A stretch of 64,000 nucleotides of DNA from Prochlorococcus sp. AG-363-B04 (GCA_003278465.1 QCFC01000009.1:16974-80973); one strand, 5' to 3'; positions 51,133 to 60,189 are shown, numbered from the stretch's first letter. Notes: generated by a model from the letters alone, not told the origin. Program-made: numbers and translations.

Positions 51133-51567
51133 ATTGCTTTTTTACAAACTTGGAGCCAAGGTCTTTGACTGCTGCGAAATAATCTGTTTAAAGGTTCTAG
51201 TTATAGCTTGGGAGTAAGATGGTATGTTTTGATATGAATTAAATCTAGTAATTCCGTTATTATTTTCTATACTTTATGAATCCAATTTGTTTATTGACTG
51301 TAAAATTGGGATAAGAAGAGTTGTATTGGAAAATGGGGGGGGAGGGAATATTTTAGAAAAAAGTTCTAATGTTAAAAATCTTCTTTCTGTTGCTAAACCA
51401 TTCCTCTAATGTTTGCATGCTATAGGTATACAAAAAAATATTCTTATTAATAAGCAATGTAATTAATGTGTATATAGGTTTATTTAATAAGGGTTTAATA
51501 TGATCTTTGTTATTTAATTGAATTATTGGGTGATTAATGAGGATTGATTAGTGTCAATCATTTGTGC
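51133..51567. other. Intergenic space between groEL and secG, no gene seen
   Basis: 435 bp between the convergent groEL and secG genes, AT-rich, with no convincing ORF, tRNA or repeat. It contains an isolated run of eight G's followed by AGGG (51335-51346), striking in this AT-rich setting. No terminator for secG-gpmI is obvious on the minus strand. Confidence 0.5.
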
Positions 51568-51798
51568 TTATTTAAGCCAACCTGCACTAAGGATTATTGC
51601 CAGGCTTAGGAAGATTGCGAGACAAGCCCATGTGACTTTATTCAGGGTTGCTTCTGCGCTGCTAGCGCTAGTAAACATTGAACTTCCACTAGCAGCCAAT
51701 CCACCCATCCCATCACCCTTTGGGCTGTGTAATAGAACTAATAAGATTAGAAATATTCCTGATAAGGCCCATATCCAGGAAAGAATTGAAATAGTCAT
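51568..51798 (-). CDS. secG: Protein translocase subunit SecG
   Basis: 76 residues with two hydrophobic helices (ILSWIWALSGIFLILLVLLH and VTWACLAIFLSLAIILSAGWL) around the conserved loop SPKGDGMGGLAASGSSMF. It assists SecYE. It lies 23 bp after gpmI on the same strand. Confidence 0.93.
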   Translation of the reverse strand: MTISILSWIWALSGIFLILLVLLHSPKGDGMGGLAASGSSMFTSASSAEATLNKVTWACLAIFLSLAIILSAGWLK

Positions 51799-51821
51799 AA
51801 GTGATTGATGGTTGGAGACTT

Positions 51822-53447
51822 TTATGCTGGTTGAGGCAGACGCAGTGATGCTTTTGATGGAGTCTCGATTGGTTCGATTAACGAATAGCCTGTCATTGCT
51901 TCAGGTTTAGGTAATCCAAGCAAATGCAGAACTGTTGGAGCTATGTCAGCCAGCCCTCCTCCCTTTCTTAGCTTGAGTGAATTGCCTTGTCCGGCAACTT
52001 TTCTTTTTTCACCTTCGATAAGTATTACAGGTACAGGATTAGTTGTATGAGCAGTCCAAGCTTGTCCATCAGGTCCTTGCATAAGCTCTGCATTTCCATG
52101 ATCTGCAGTAATTAAAAGAGTTCCACTCATTCGGCCAGTTGATTCGAGTAAGCGTCCAATACATTCATCTACTTTTGCAATAGCTTGCTTTGCTGCATCC
52201 ATTATTCCGGTATGACCGACCATGTCAGGGTTGGCGTAATTGATAACTATTAATGAATAGAGGCCACTTTCAATCGCAGCTTTGCAGCTATCTGTAAGGT
52301 TATCTGCAGACATTGCTGGTGATAGATCGTAAGTGGCGACTCTTGGAGAGGGGACTAGATGACGGTCTTCGCCTTTGAGAGGTTTTTCTATACCTCCATT
52401 TAGAAAATATGTGACATGAGGATATTTTTCAGTCTCCGCTGTACGGTATTGGCTTAAACCATGCTCGGAAACTACTTGTCCTAAAAGATGTTCAAGTGGT
52501 TCAGGTGGAAAAGCTACAGAAACAGGTAGATCTGCTTCATATTGCGTGAAAGTAACTATATCTAATTGGGGTTTATTGGTTCTTTCAAAGCCATCAAACT
52601 CAGGAAGTGTTAATGCTTGAACTATCTGTCTAGCACGATCAGGACGGAAGTTGAATATTATTAATCCATCTCCTTCTTTTAAATATTGAGATGAGAGTCT
52701 TAAAGGTTCAAGAAACTCATCGGTGATTCCTCTGGAATAACTATTTTCTAGTAGTTTTTTTGGTGAGCTATTACTTATCTCGAAATCAGGTTTAGTTAGC
52801 AATTCGAATGCTCGTTGAGTTCTTTCCCATCTGTGATCTCGATCCATTGCCCAATATCTGCCACAGAGACTGGCAAGTTGACCTATACATTTTTTTTCAA
52901 GAATATCCTCTACTGATTGTAAATATTTTTTTGCGCTTTGAGTAGGAGTGTCACGCCCATCGGTGATTGCATGAATTGCGAGCTGAGTTAGACCAGTTTC
53001 AGAGGCCCAGTCCAAAAGTCCACAGAGATGGTCAACGTGACTATGAATACCACCATCTGAACAAAGCCCTAAGAGATGAAGAGTACCCTCAGTCTTTTTT
53101 AATTTATTTGCCAGTGCTACAAGGGCTTCAATTTCACCTAAGCGACTTTTTCGCACTGTTTCACTAATACGAACTAGTTCTTGTTGAATAATTCTTCCTG
53201 CTCCAATCGTAAGGTGACCAACCTCAGAGTTACCCATTTGATCATCTGGTAGGCCAACATCTGCGCCACTCGCTTCAATCAAGGTGTGCGGATATGCATG
53301 CCATAGGGCATCCATGATGGGTGTCTCTGCAGAACGAATCGCATTATGGGCAATTTGTTCTGTGTGGCCCCAACCGTCCAGTATGGCCAAAACCACCGGG
53401 GCTACATGGCCAGGATCTAATGACTTATTGGAACTATTGTTCGGCAT
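51822..53447 (-). CDS. gpmI: 2,3-bisphosphoglycerate-independent phosphoglycerate mutase
   Basis: 541 residues of the alkaline-phosphatase superfamily. LAILDGWGH (Asp24) and [16 protein letters not shown] (Ser74 nucleophile) bind Mn2+, and [11 protein letters not shown] is the C-terminal metal motif. It interconverts 3- and 2-phosphoglycerate. It is divergent from pyrR and followed by secG. Confidence 0.96.
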   Translation of the reverse strand: MPNNSSNKSLDPGHVAPVVLAILDGWGHTEQIAHNAIRSAETPIMDALWHAYPHTLIEASGADVGLPDDQMGNSEVGHLTIGAGRIIQQELVRISETVRKSRLGEIEALVALANKLKKTEGTLHLLGLCSDGGIHSHVDHLCGLLDWASETGLTQLAIHAITDGRDTPTQSAKKYLQSVEDILEKKCIGQLASLCGRYWAMDRDHRWERTQRAFELLTKPDFEISNSSPKKLLENSYSRGITDEFLEPLRLSSQYLKEGDGLIIFNFRPDRARQIVQALTLPEFDGFERTNKPQLDIVTFTQYEADLPVSVAFPPEPLEHLLGQVVSEHGLSQYRTAETEKYPHVTYFLNGGIEKPLKGEDRHLVPSPRVATYDLSPAMSADNLTDSCKAAIESGLYSLIVINYANPDMVGHTGIMDAAKQAIAKVDECIGRLLESTGRMSGTLLITADHGNAELMQGPDGQAWTAHTTNPVPVILIEGEKRKVAGQGNSLKLRKGGGLADIAPTVLHLLGLPKPEAMTGYSLIEPIETPSKASLRLPQPA

Positions 53448-53612
53448 TTTGATTAATGACGATTATTCCTGCGTAGGGGCGTTCCACTATTCAAATTACT
53501 TCCTTCTAGGGCAATGTTCTTGTTTGTGTGTAACTTCCGTCAGCTTTTGCAGATCCCCCTTCTTTAAGAGCAGGTTTCATGGGGATAAAATCCCTTCCTT
53601 AGAAATTGCTTT

Positions 53613-54155
53613 ATGACTGATTCAAGCGGTGGACAGATGGTAGAAATACTTTCTGAGGATGAATTAGCTCGCACTATTACACGCCTTGCTTCTCAAGTAC
53701 TGGAATCTGTCTCAGACACTAGAGAACTTTTATTACTAGGGATACCTACTCGAGGAGTTCATTTGTCTCGAGTTTTGTCACATGAGTTGGAACCTTTGGC
53801 TGGACATTCAATTGCTCAAGGCAGCCTGGATCCAACTTTTCACCGAGATGATTTAGGTCGAATTGGGACGAGGATGGTTGAGCCTACTGATTTGCCGACC
53901 ACAGTTGAGGGCCGTCAGGTGGTTTTAATTGATGATGTGATTTTTACAGGCCGAACTGTTCGTGCATCATTAGAAGCTCTTCAGGCTTGGGGTAGACCTC
54001 AGAGAGTCATGTTGCTCGTAATGGTTGATAGAGGGCATAGAGAACTCCCTATTCAGCCAGATTTTTGTGGACGTAAAGTGCCTACACGTAGAACTGAAAA
54101 TATTGAATTACGGTTGAAAGATATAGATGGAGAAGAGGGAGTTTATCTTTTGTAA
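53613..54155 (+). CDS. pyrR: PyrR: pyr regulator / uracil phosphoribosyltransferase
   Basis: 180 residues. The PRPP loop is VVLIDDVIFTGRTVRASLEA, and LLLGIPTRGVHLSR and HFHRDD-like TFHRDDLGRIG are family marks. In firmicutes PyrR binds pyr mRNA; in cyanobacteria only the UPRT activity or a modest regulatory role is expected. No pyr genes adjoin. It is divergent from gpmI. Confidence 0.92.
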   Translation: MTDSSGGQMVEILSEDELARTITRLASQVLESVSDTRELLLLGIPTRGVHLSRVLSHELEPLAGHSIAQGSLDPTFHRDDLGRIGTRMVEPTDLPTTVEGRQVVLIDDVIFTGRTVRASLEALQAWGRPQRVMLLVMVDRGHRELPIQPDFCGRKVPTRRTENIELRLKDIDGEEGVYLL

Positions 54156-54281
54156 GACTTTGGAGATAAATTTTATTTTGATTGGTTATTTTCTGCTTTT
54201 AAGTAGACATCTAAATAAATCATAAAAGTATGGATTGTTTGCAAGAAGGTGTTTGACCAAAATATTTTAAATGCTAAATAT

Positions 54282-55898
54282 TTAGCGGATAGAACCAAGA
54301 TCTTTCCTTGGGATTGGATTGTTGTTGCGTAAATCCTTTCCTTCTACAAAAAGGATAGCTTTCTCATCAATATTAAATTTTAAACGCAGACAGTCATCTC
54401 CTGCATTACCTGGCTTTTCCAGATTAATTGTGATGGGTATCTCAGACCATTGCTTGGGAGCTAAACTAGGATTAATTTGCTTTATTGTTGGCATACCGTT
54501 AATGTAAATTACTTCATTTGTTCCTTTTAAATTAATCTCTCCAAGGATAAGTTCAATTTCTCTTTGGTTATTTTTGCTGGTTGAGAGTACAATCTCTAAA
54601 CCGGATGATGTAGGCCATGTTTGACCAGGAAGGAATAATGGATGCCAAATATGAGCAGCGCTTCTCTGATCCCAGCATCGCAATGATATTCCCTTATTAA
54701 GTACATCTTTTACTTTTACTCCTGGTGTAAGACTCAAGGCGCCAACTGCTACTGCCTCAACTGGAGGAGGTGTTAAAAGTGGAGCTGGTTTTGTTTTTTC
54801 TTTTAGCCAAGTTTGTAAAAGAGGTATTTTTGATCCACCACCTACAAGAACGATTCCCTTGAGGTCAGAAAGAGTACAATTGTGTCTTCGGCCGGCAGCA
54901 AGTGTTTGCTTGAGGAGTTGTTCAAGACTGATTAAAAAACCTTTTTTTATAAGAAGTTTTTCAAAGTCTGACCTTGAAAGATATAAAGGTTGATTGATAA
55001 AATTGTTCTTACCTTTTAAGGAAAATTCTAATTGAACTTCTGTTGGCTTAAGTGTTTGATCACTTAACTTGCACTTTAATCGTTCTGCTGCATTCAAAAG
55101 TTCTTCACTAGAGTGGCTATTTGGATAAAGGTAATTTGCGATCCAACGATCAATGTCCCTTCCTCCAAAACGGATCCCGGCTTTTCCCAGTACATTTGCA
55201 CTTCTAACTGTTTGGCGACTAGTTGTTTGCAAGTCTTTTCCTCGAAAGCGAAGTAATTCTGCAATTGGAGCGGCTTTCCCTTCTCCTCCTTCAAGAGCAA
55301 CAAGAGAGAAATCGGTGGTACTTCCCCCTATGTCTATAACTAAGAGTTTTGAACCTGCTGGCAGTCCAGCACCCATGGCAGCAGCTGTTGGTTCATCTAC
55401 AAGTGCGATTTCTTCTACAGGTAAATCATTGCAAGTTTCGAAAAGCCATTTCCTATAAGCTTTATATGCTTCAACTGGAGCTGTTAAAACTAGGCGTTTT
55501 ATTTGAAGCCCTTTGGGAATCCTTTTCCAGATTTCATGAAATAAAATTTCACCTGCTCTTTCAGCAGAAATTGAATGGTTATCAGAAAAAGATGAACTGG
55601 TTGATCCTATCCATCTTTTGAAATCTTTTATGAGTGAAGGACTATTGCTAGAAGCTAGTCCAGCCTGAATTATTTGATCTCCAACTAGAAATTCAGGAGT
55701 TTTGACGCTGTTGTACCAGAGAATGCTTGGTACTTCGCCTTTCCTTGTGCAGATACTCTTAAGCTCCAGCATTTCTAGTTTGGACTCTTTTTCTCCTTGA
55801 AAGGCCACAATTGTTGTGGTACTCCCCAGGTCAATTGCGAGAGTTCCACTTCGCCTAGACTCATGAAGATTTTGATCAGTCTCTGAGCTTATCTGCAC
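54282..55898 (-). CDS. Divergent Hsp70-family protein (DnaK-like)
   Basis: 538 residues. The ATPase has phosphate-1 TLAIDLGSTTTIVAFQG, phosphate-2 KLLVIDIGGSTTDFSLVAL and the adenosine motif IVLVGGGSKIPLLQTWL; VDEPTAAAMGAG is the connect motif. The C-terminal half is short and unlike DnaK, with no lid or EEVD end. It is probably a specialised Hsp70 found in picocyanobacteria; the client is unknown. It is divergent from rpoZ. Confidence 0.85.
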   Translation of the reverse strand: MQISSETDQNLHESRRSGTLAIDLGSTTTIVAFQGEKESKLEMLELKSICTRKGEVPSILWYNSVKTPEFLVGDQIIQAGLASSNSPSLIKDFKRWIGSTSSSFSDNHSISAERAGEILFHEIWKRIPKGLQIKRLVLTAPVEAYKAYRKWLFETCNDLPVEEIALVDEPTAAAMGAGLPAGSKLLVIDIGGSTTDFSLVALEGGEGKAAPIAELLRFRGKDLQTTSRQTVRSANVLGKAGIRFGGRDIDRWIANYLYPNSHSSEELLNAAERLKCKLSDQTLKPTEVQLEFSLKGKNNFINQPLYLSRSDFEKLLIKKGFLISLEQLLKQTLAAGRRHNCTLSDLKGIVLVGGGSKIPLLQTWLKEKTKPAPLLTPPPVEAVAVGALSLTPGVKVKDVLNKGISLRCWDQRSAAHIWHPLFLPGQTWPTSSGLEIVLSTSKNNQREIELILGEINLKGTNEVIYINGMPTIKQINPSLAPKQWSEIPITINLEKPGNAGDDCLRLKFNIDEKAILFVEGKDLRNNNPIPRKDLGSIR

Positions 55899-56130
55899 GA
55901 TAATTTTTAGTCGTTTTTATATAAGAGAGTAATAACAGACCATCAATCTTTAATATCATTTTTTTGTAATCCTTTTAAGTTTTTTTAAGTTGATTTTATC
56001 TATGTGGTCGTTTTTTGAAGGTAAATTCGTTTTATACCGTACTTCATTTTCATATGTTGATGTCTAGTGCTCAATAGGCTTCGTTTTTGATCCTTTACAG
56101 TAAAATAAAAGCGAATCAAGAACTTTTTAA

Positions 56131-56358
56131 GTGATTCCCTCTGGTATGGACCCCCAAGATTTAGCAAAGAGAGGTGAAAGTCTCATTCGTCAGTCAGCTA
56201 ATCGTTATTTGACCACAGTTCGGATTGCTTTCCGTGCAAAACAGCGTCGTTTTGATGATTTTGATGGACTCCTTGAAGAGTCCAGCGTCAAGCCAGTACA
56301 ACGAGCCATTGTTGAACTCAGTGATGAGCAGGATCAGCCTGATTTGTTACCAGGCTAA
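56131..56358 (+). CDS. rpoZ: RNA polymerase subunit omega
   Basis: 75 residues. [31 protein letters not shown] is the cyanobacterial omega core (cut here in two: [15 protein letters not shown] and [15 protein letters not shown]). It helps assemble RNA polymerase. GTG at 56131 is the longest start, ATG at 56146 is equally likely. DUF1818 starts 4 bp later. Confidence 0.9.
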   Translation: MIPSGMDPQDLAKRGESLIRQSANRYLTTVRIAFRAKQRRFDDFDGLLEESSVKPVQRAIVELSDEQDQPDLLPG

Positions 56359-56361
56359 ATT

Positions 56362-56739
56362 GTGATTAATGAAGAAGGTCCAGGTTGGCGATTGGCCAAG
56401 GACCTATCTCGTAGACCATTTTCAACGTTAATTGGTGGTGATGGTTGGGCATTTGAACTCACAGAAGATGAGTGGGATTCCCTGGTAAAGCTGGTTTTAA
56501 AGCTAGATAATCAGCATCGGCAACTACAAAATCAATTATTAGTTGAGGAGTCAATACAAATGGAATCAGAATGTGAGTTGTGGTGGGTTTGCCTAGAAGG
56601 TAATCGCAGTCAATGGAGTCTGAGGATTTTGCGTCAGGGGGATTTGGATAGGATTAGAGGAATTGAAGGATTCTGGCCAGTACCTTCCGCTCAAGAGATT
56701 GTCCTTGCCATGAGAAAAATGTGGGACTCCTGTCAATGA
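56362..56739 (+). CDS. DUF1818 family protein
   Basis: 125 residues. GPGWRLAKDLSRRPFSTLIG, WAFELTEDEWDSL and ECELWWVCLEGNRSQWSLR are typical of the cyanobacterial DUF1818 family. It is linked to rpoZ with a 3-bp gap, so probably cotranscribed. No function is known. GTG start. Confidence 0.85.
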   Translation: MINEEGPGWRLAKDLSRRPFSTLIGGDGWAFELTEDEWDSLVKLVLKLDNQHRQLQNQLLVEESIQMESECELWWVCLEGNRSQWSLRILRQGDLDRIRGIEGFWPVPSAQEIVLAMRKMWDSCQ

Positions 56740-56803
56740 TTAGAGTGATTTATCGTTTTTTCCCTATAGATCTTTCCCCTGATTTCCGTAGTTATTTCAC
56801 AGT

Positions 56804-56856
56804 TTTTCCACAGCCTCTTCTATTGAAAGTCTAACTAAGAAGGGAATTGTGGAAAA
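56804..56856. promoter_or_regulatory. Pair of inverted DnaA-box-like sites
   Basis: TTTTCCACA (56804-56812) and TGTGGAAAA (56848-56856) are two perfect copies of the cyanobacterial DnaA box in inverted orientation, 35 bp apart, in a noncoding gap of about 300 bp. No dnaA or dnaN gene is near, so this is not clearly an origin. It could be a DnaA-controlled promoter or titration site. Confidence 0.4.
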
Positions 56857-57047
56857 GATCAGATATGTTCTTTTTTTTCTTGACTACTTGAAATTCCTCG
56901 CTATAAGTTGATGTTTTGCTTTTTGAGACTTGCGAGGTTGCTGAGACTGGCTTCTAGTAATGAGACAGGGTGAGATTCTTATGTTTAGAGGGGCTTGACT
57001 CTTTAGCTGAGCTGTGGGGAACTAGGTGTCATGCACCAAAAGTTCTG

Positions 57048-57341
57048 ATGAAAGTTTTTCCCCAGGAAAACCCTTTGAATGGGACCAAGACAATTAAGCA
57101 ATGCCTAGCTGATGAGGAATTTTCAGGCTCTGAGGAGGTCTTAGTTAGTTTTCATGCTGAACTTCCAATTGCTTTGAGGAATGCCATGGCAGGGTTTATA
57201 GAGCGTTATCCCAATTGGGACCAATACAGGTTGATTCAAGCTGCTCTGGCTGGGTTTCTTGTTCAGAATGGAGTGGATTCCCGGGAGATAACACGCTTGT
57301 ATGTTGGTAATATGTTTGGATGTAATTCATTTACTAGTTAA
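57048..57341 (+). CDS. DUF2811 family protein, 97 aa
   Basis: About 97 residues with VSFHAELPIALRNAMAGFIE and ERYPNWDQYRLIQAALAGFL, typical of DUF2811, and a C-terminal VDSREITRLYVGNMF. It is a small alpha protein limited to cyanobacteria. I prefer ATG 57048 because the earlier part of the frame (GTG from 56970) is not protein-like. The space before it holds the DnaA-like boxes. Confidence 0.75.
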   Translation: MKVFPQENPLNGTKTIKQCLADEEFSGSEEVLVSFHAELPIALRNAMAGFIERYPNWDQYRLIQAALAGFLVQNGVDSREITRLYVGNMFGCNSFTS

Positions 57342-57508
57342 TTATCATGCTTAATATAATTATTCTGTAAGTATAAGCTTTTTTGATTCCTTATCTTTCC
57401 TAGGGGTAAAATATCTAAATTACTTACTTTGTTTAAGTTTAAATTTGTTCTTTATTTTGTATCACTTGATAAGTTATATGTAGAAGTGGATTTGATCAAA
57501 AAGTTTTA

Positions 57509-57970
57509 TCATTCCAGTCTTCTTGTTAGGTCCTTTGCTATTGCCTGAGATATTGGAAGAATAGATAGGCGATTCCCTTTTCTTAAGACGGGCATCTCTT
57601 CTGAGCTGTATAGTTCTCTCATGTCATTAAGAGACATTGGATTAGTAAATATCTTAAGGTATTTGACTTTTACGCAATCCCACCTTGGCGCCTTTTTTAA
57701 TGATTTTGGGTCAAAATATTTCTCGTTAGGATTGAATTGCGTAGGATCAATTATTTTTGTACCTATAATTTCCATGAGTCCAACTATTGCTGGGGGCTTG
57801 CAGTTTGAGTGATAGAAGAATGCCTGATCGCCAATTTCCATTGTTCGCATAAAGTTTCTTGCTTGGTAATTGCGTATGCCATCCCAGAGAGTTTCTTGCT
57901 CATCCTTGAGATGGTTAATCCCGTAGACGCTGGGTTCACTCTTCATTAGCCAGTAGTTTATCTCAGTCAT
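57509..57970 (-). CDS. EVE-domain protein (PUA-like fold)
   Basis: About 153 residues. NYWLMKSEPSVYGI, LWDGIRNYQARNFMRTMEIGD and QAFFYHSNCKPPAIVGLMEI are the EVE signature. EVE domains bind modified bases in DNA or RNA. ATG 57970 (MTEINYWLMKSEP) is the family-like start; a longer frame opens at 57988. Its first codons and leader belong to the dispersed repeat described separately. Confidence 0.9.
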   Translation of the reverse strand: MTEINYWLMKSEPSVYGINHLKDEQETLWDGIRNYQARNFMRTMEIGDQAFFYHSNCKPPAIVGLMEIIGTKIIDPTQFNPNEKYFDPKSLKKAPRWDCVKVKYLKIFTNPMSLNDMRELYSSEEMPVLRKGNRLSILPISQAIAKDLTRRLE

Positions 57971-58032
57971 AGCAAGGGATTTGGGCAAATTACAGGATGT
58001 GTATTTAGTTGGTATTTGGTGTGTATGGAACC
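57941..58032 (-). repeat. Dispersed repeat, copy 1 (start of the EVE gene)
   Basis: On the minus strand it reads GGTTCCATACACACCAAATA, a second TAAATAC-type unit, CCTGTAATTT, then CCCTTGCTATGACTGAG and the codons for NYWLMK. The same blocks recur at 58605-58712, 60355-60505 and 63021-63125, all in this orientation. Here the ATG is the EVE start. Confidence 0.75.
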
Positions 58033-58117
58033 AGTTTAAGTTTGATGGCGAATAAAAGGCATGATTGGTCTACAGAGCAAGCTAGGTTCTTCTTTAGAAA
58101 GGAATAAAGGCATTTAA

Positions 58118-58600
58118 ATGACGAAGGCTTTTAGATACGTTGCGATAGCTTTATTTCTTTTGCTTATTCAATTATCGCCTAAACCTGCAATTGCGTGTGT
58201 GGAAGGTTTGTCGTGGGGGATGGATCTCTCAAATGTAGAGAAGCATCTTGGGACTTCTTTAAAACCTGTTCAGGAAGGATTGAATAGGGATCTTTTTGAA
58301 GTTACAGATTTTCAGATGAGTGGTTTACCTGTGAACAGTCTGCGTGTTCGTGTTGAAGAGGCGTATGGATTGAAACAGCTTGTTTATGAAATGGACTATG
58401 AAAATATGACTGAAGTATTGGCAGGGTTAAGACATCGTTTTGGTCCTCCAGTTGGTACAAGTGTGGATGTTGATGGCAGATCTCCTCAACAACAATGGAT
58501 TTGGCACACAGGAGAAGATGTGATTACTGCAGTTAAGAGTGAACAAAGACCATTCTTGCTTTCTTACCGACCATCACTTCTAGACCCTTCTTTCCTTTGA
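58118..58600 (+). CDS. Exported protein of unknown function, 160 aa
   Basis: 160 residues. The N-terminus is a signal peptide (FRYVAIALFLLLIQLSPKPA, cut near AIA before Cys27). The rest is a small alpha/beta domain with VEGLSWGMDLSNVEKHLGT, which resembles the short domain of several secreted proteins. A lipoprotein is possible, since a Cys follows AIA, but the -3 Ala is not typical. I do not recognise the family. It is the only sizeable plus-strand gene from 57.5 to 64 kb. Confidence 0.75.
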   Translation: MTKAFRYVAIALFLLLIQLSPKPAIACVEGLSWGMDLSNVEKHLGTSLKPVQEGLNRDLFEVTDFQMSGLPVNSLRVRVEEAYGLKQLVYEMDYENMTEVLAGLRHRFGPPVGTSVDVDGRSPQQQWIWHTGEDVITAVKSEQRPFLLSYRPSLLDPSFL

Positions 58601-58604
58601 AAAA

Positions 58605-58712
58605 GTGTGTATTTAGTTTGTATTTATTTTAGCGATTCCTCCGAATCCCTTTCCACCACTCAAGCGCCGCTTTTCATTAGCCAATAGGAGATATTCTCGG
58701 TCATAGCAAGGG
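58605..58712 (-). repeat. Dispersed repeat, copy 2
   Basis: Minus strand: CCCTTGCTATGACCGAG, then codons MTENISYWLMKSGA and a stop, then GTGGTGGAAAGGGATT and AAATACAAACTAAATACACA. It shares its front half with the EVE start and its back half with copies 3 and 4. It begins 5 bp after the stop of the exported-protein gene. Confidence 0.75.
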
Positions 58713-58734
58713 TCTTTTTTTTTCTGAGTTTTTA

Positions 58735-58803
58735 CTAAGAACAGCACATGTCTCCGCAGACCTCTTCAATTAAGTCGTAGGCATCGTTGTAGTTGTCGAA
58801 CTC
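58735..58803 (-). pseudogene. Fragment of the 62-aa small acidic gene
   Basis: The minus strand reads EFDNYNDAYDLIEEVCGDMC and CS, then a stop. It matches residues 20-40 of the intact gene at 60001-60189 (FDNYDDAYDLIEEVCGDMCC) almost base for base. The fragment begins right behind the TAG of the metallo-beta-lactamase gene and has no start. It looks like a leftover of recombination. Confidence 0.8.
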
Positions 58804-59655
58804 CTAAATCTGTCCAGTTGAGGTTGTTTTTGCTGCATGACGCAATGTTTGTTGGAGCGCCTCGTTCCATTGTCCTGGCATGAATTGATGGGCATATCCA
58901 TGCCCAGGTAGTAACCAGTGAACTTCTAGATCGAGAAGCCTTTCTACTGATTTCAATTGCTCGGTCCAATTCCACCAGCAATAATCTTTTGATGCAACTA
59001 TTACTGACTTTTTGGGATTCCACCAAAGGTGATCTCCACTAAACAAAATTTGTTGTTGATCACCAAGTACAGCGACCATTGATCCTTTTGTATGCCCAGG
59101 CGTTGGAATTAACTTAAGGCTCTTTCGAAGAGCGAGAGCATCAAGTCCTATGACTTGCTTTTCTGCTTCAGGCGCTGCATCTGCATCATCTTGGTGAATC
59201 CACCTTTCACAGTTAAAAGCTTTGGCCCAATTTGCGTGGTCTGCTACATCATCTCGATGAGTTAGAACTATTTGGTTAATACCACCCATCTTTTTGATTT
59301 GTTTGGCAAGTGGAGCACTCCAGCGAGGGGAGTCGATAAGCACGTTGCCTTCTGCACCTTGAATTAGCCAACTGCTGGCGCCAAAACTACGTTTTGAACT
59401 CCAACCGCAGTAATAGACATCTCCTGCAGGATGTTTGGTAACCAGTATTGGAAAAACATCAGCAGGTAAGTTTGCAGTCAAGTTTTCTGGAGCACCGATT
59501 GCTGCAACAGGACAATCGATCAGGGCCAAAAGAGCCTTCCCAATTTCTTGTTGTCCATTTGGCTGAGTGTGAACGTAAGAACTGCTCCCAGTTGGTGCAA
59601 AGTGTGCCGGGTCTATGTGCCAGCAACTACCACAATCAATGCAGCTTGAGTCCAC
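58804..59655 (-). CDS. Ferredoxin-domain metallo-beta-lactamase-fold protein (probable N-terminal frameshift)
   Basis: 283 residues from GTG. CIDCGSC (Cys5, 8, 11) and ALIDCP (Cys48) form a [4Fe-4S] ferredoxin part, then an MBL domain: THRDDVADH, PTPGHTKGSM, FSGDHLWW and LLPGHGYAH. Upstream, ATG 59705 opens a frame (MARRKDRLKN, then NSPGPF) that runs into it one base out of phase at five T's; one extra T would join them as PFFVDSSCIDC. So the true start may be 59705, with a frameshift or sequence error. The last codon is joined to the gene fragment. Probably a hydrolase; substrate unknown. Confidence 0.85.
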   Translation of the reverse strand: MDSSCIDCGSCWHIDPAHFAPTGSSSYVHTQPNGQQEIGKALLALIDCPVAAIGAPENLTANLPADVFPILVTKHPAGDVYYCGWSSKRSFGASSWLIQGAEGNVLIDSPRWSAPLAKQIKKMGGINQIVLTHRDDVADHANWAKAFNCERWIHQDDADAAPEAEKQVIGLDALALRKSLKLIPTPGHTKGSMVAVLGDQQQILFSGDHLWWNPKKSVIVASKDYCWWNWTEQLKSVERLLDLEVHWLLPGHGYAHQFMPGQWNEALQQTLRHAAKTTSTGQI

Positions 59656-59844
59656 AAAAATGGACCAGGTGAATTATTTTTGAGACGATCTTTTCTTCGA
59701 GCCATAGCAATTGAATTATCTACTCAATGCATAGTGAATGGGTTGGTGAGCCATATATCCGCAGATTTATTTAAATAGTGTTAATTACTTCTTGATGAGA
59801 ATACTTTTATTGGTGACTTTAGATGAGTCACGCCAATTGCTTCA

Positions 59845-59976
59845 ATGCCATTCCTGTCCACTTATGCAATTGAACTAATCCGTTATTCAGCCAGAGCTAC
59901 TTTTAATCAAGAAAGGCAGGCGTTCGAAAAACTTTTAGATAGAGAAGAGATTGAGATGTTTGGGTTTCCGTGTTAG
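59845..59976 (+). CDS. Possible small protein, 43 aa
   Basis: ATG-started ORF of 43 residues: IELIRYSARATFNQERQAFE and KLLDREEIEMFGFPC. The helix-like charged pattern seems coding, but no ribosome-binding site is plain. It sits in a 300-bp gap between the metallo-beta-lactamase gene and the small acidic gene. I do not recognise a family, and it may not be expressed. Confidence 0.35.
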   Translation: MPFLSTYAIELIRYSARATFNQERQAFEKLLDREEIEMFGFPC

Positions 59977-60000
59977 AGACTCAATGTAGTAACGATTGAT

Positions 60001-60189
60001 TCAAGGTTCAATAAGACCATCTTTCACTTCAACAATTTCATAGTGAGGATGGTCTTCGTAGTCAGCATCTGAGCAGCACATATCTCCGCAGACCTCCTCA
60101 ATTAAGTCATAGGCATCGTCGTAGTTGTCGAAATCCTGAGAGGTGATCTCGTCTTCTTCTCCATCGTGTCTGGTGATGCGATATGTCAT
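60001..60189 (-). CDS. Small acidic, cysteine-containing protein, 62 aa
   Basis: 62 residues, strongly acidic, with Cys34, Cys38 and Cys39 in EEVCGDMCCSDADYED. The cysteine and acidic cluster could bind a metal, but this is a guess. ATG start. It follows the 37-residue ORF by 12 bp. A fragment of the same gene lies at 58735-58803, so the gene was duplicated locally. Confidence 0.65.
   Translation of the reverse strand: MTYRITRHDGEEDEITSQDFDNYDDAYDLIEEVCGDMCCSDADYEDHPHYEIVEVKDGLIEP

Noticed and set aside
53284..53616. 110-residue plus-strand frame before pyrR
   Set aside because: Antisense to gpmI for half its length; cysteine/serine-rich and not protein-like.
56740..57047. Chromosomal origin
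   Set aside because: Two DnaA boxes only, with no AT-rich unwinding array or origin genes; kept as a small regulatory finding.
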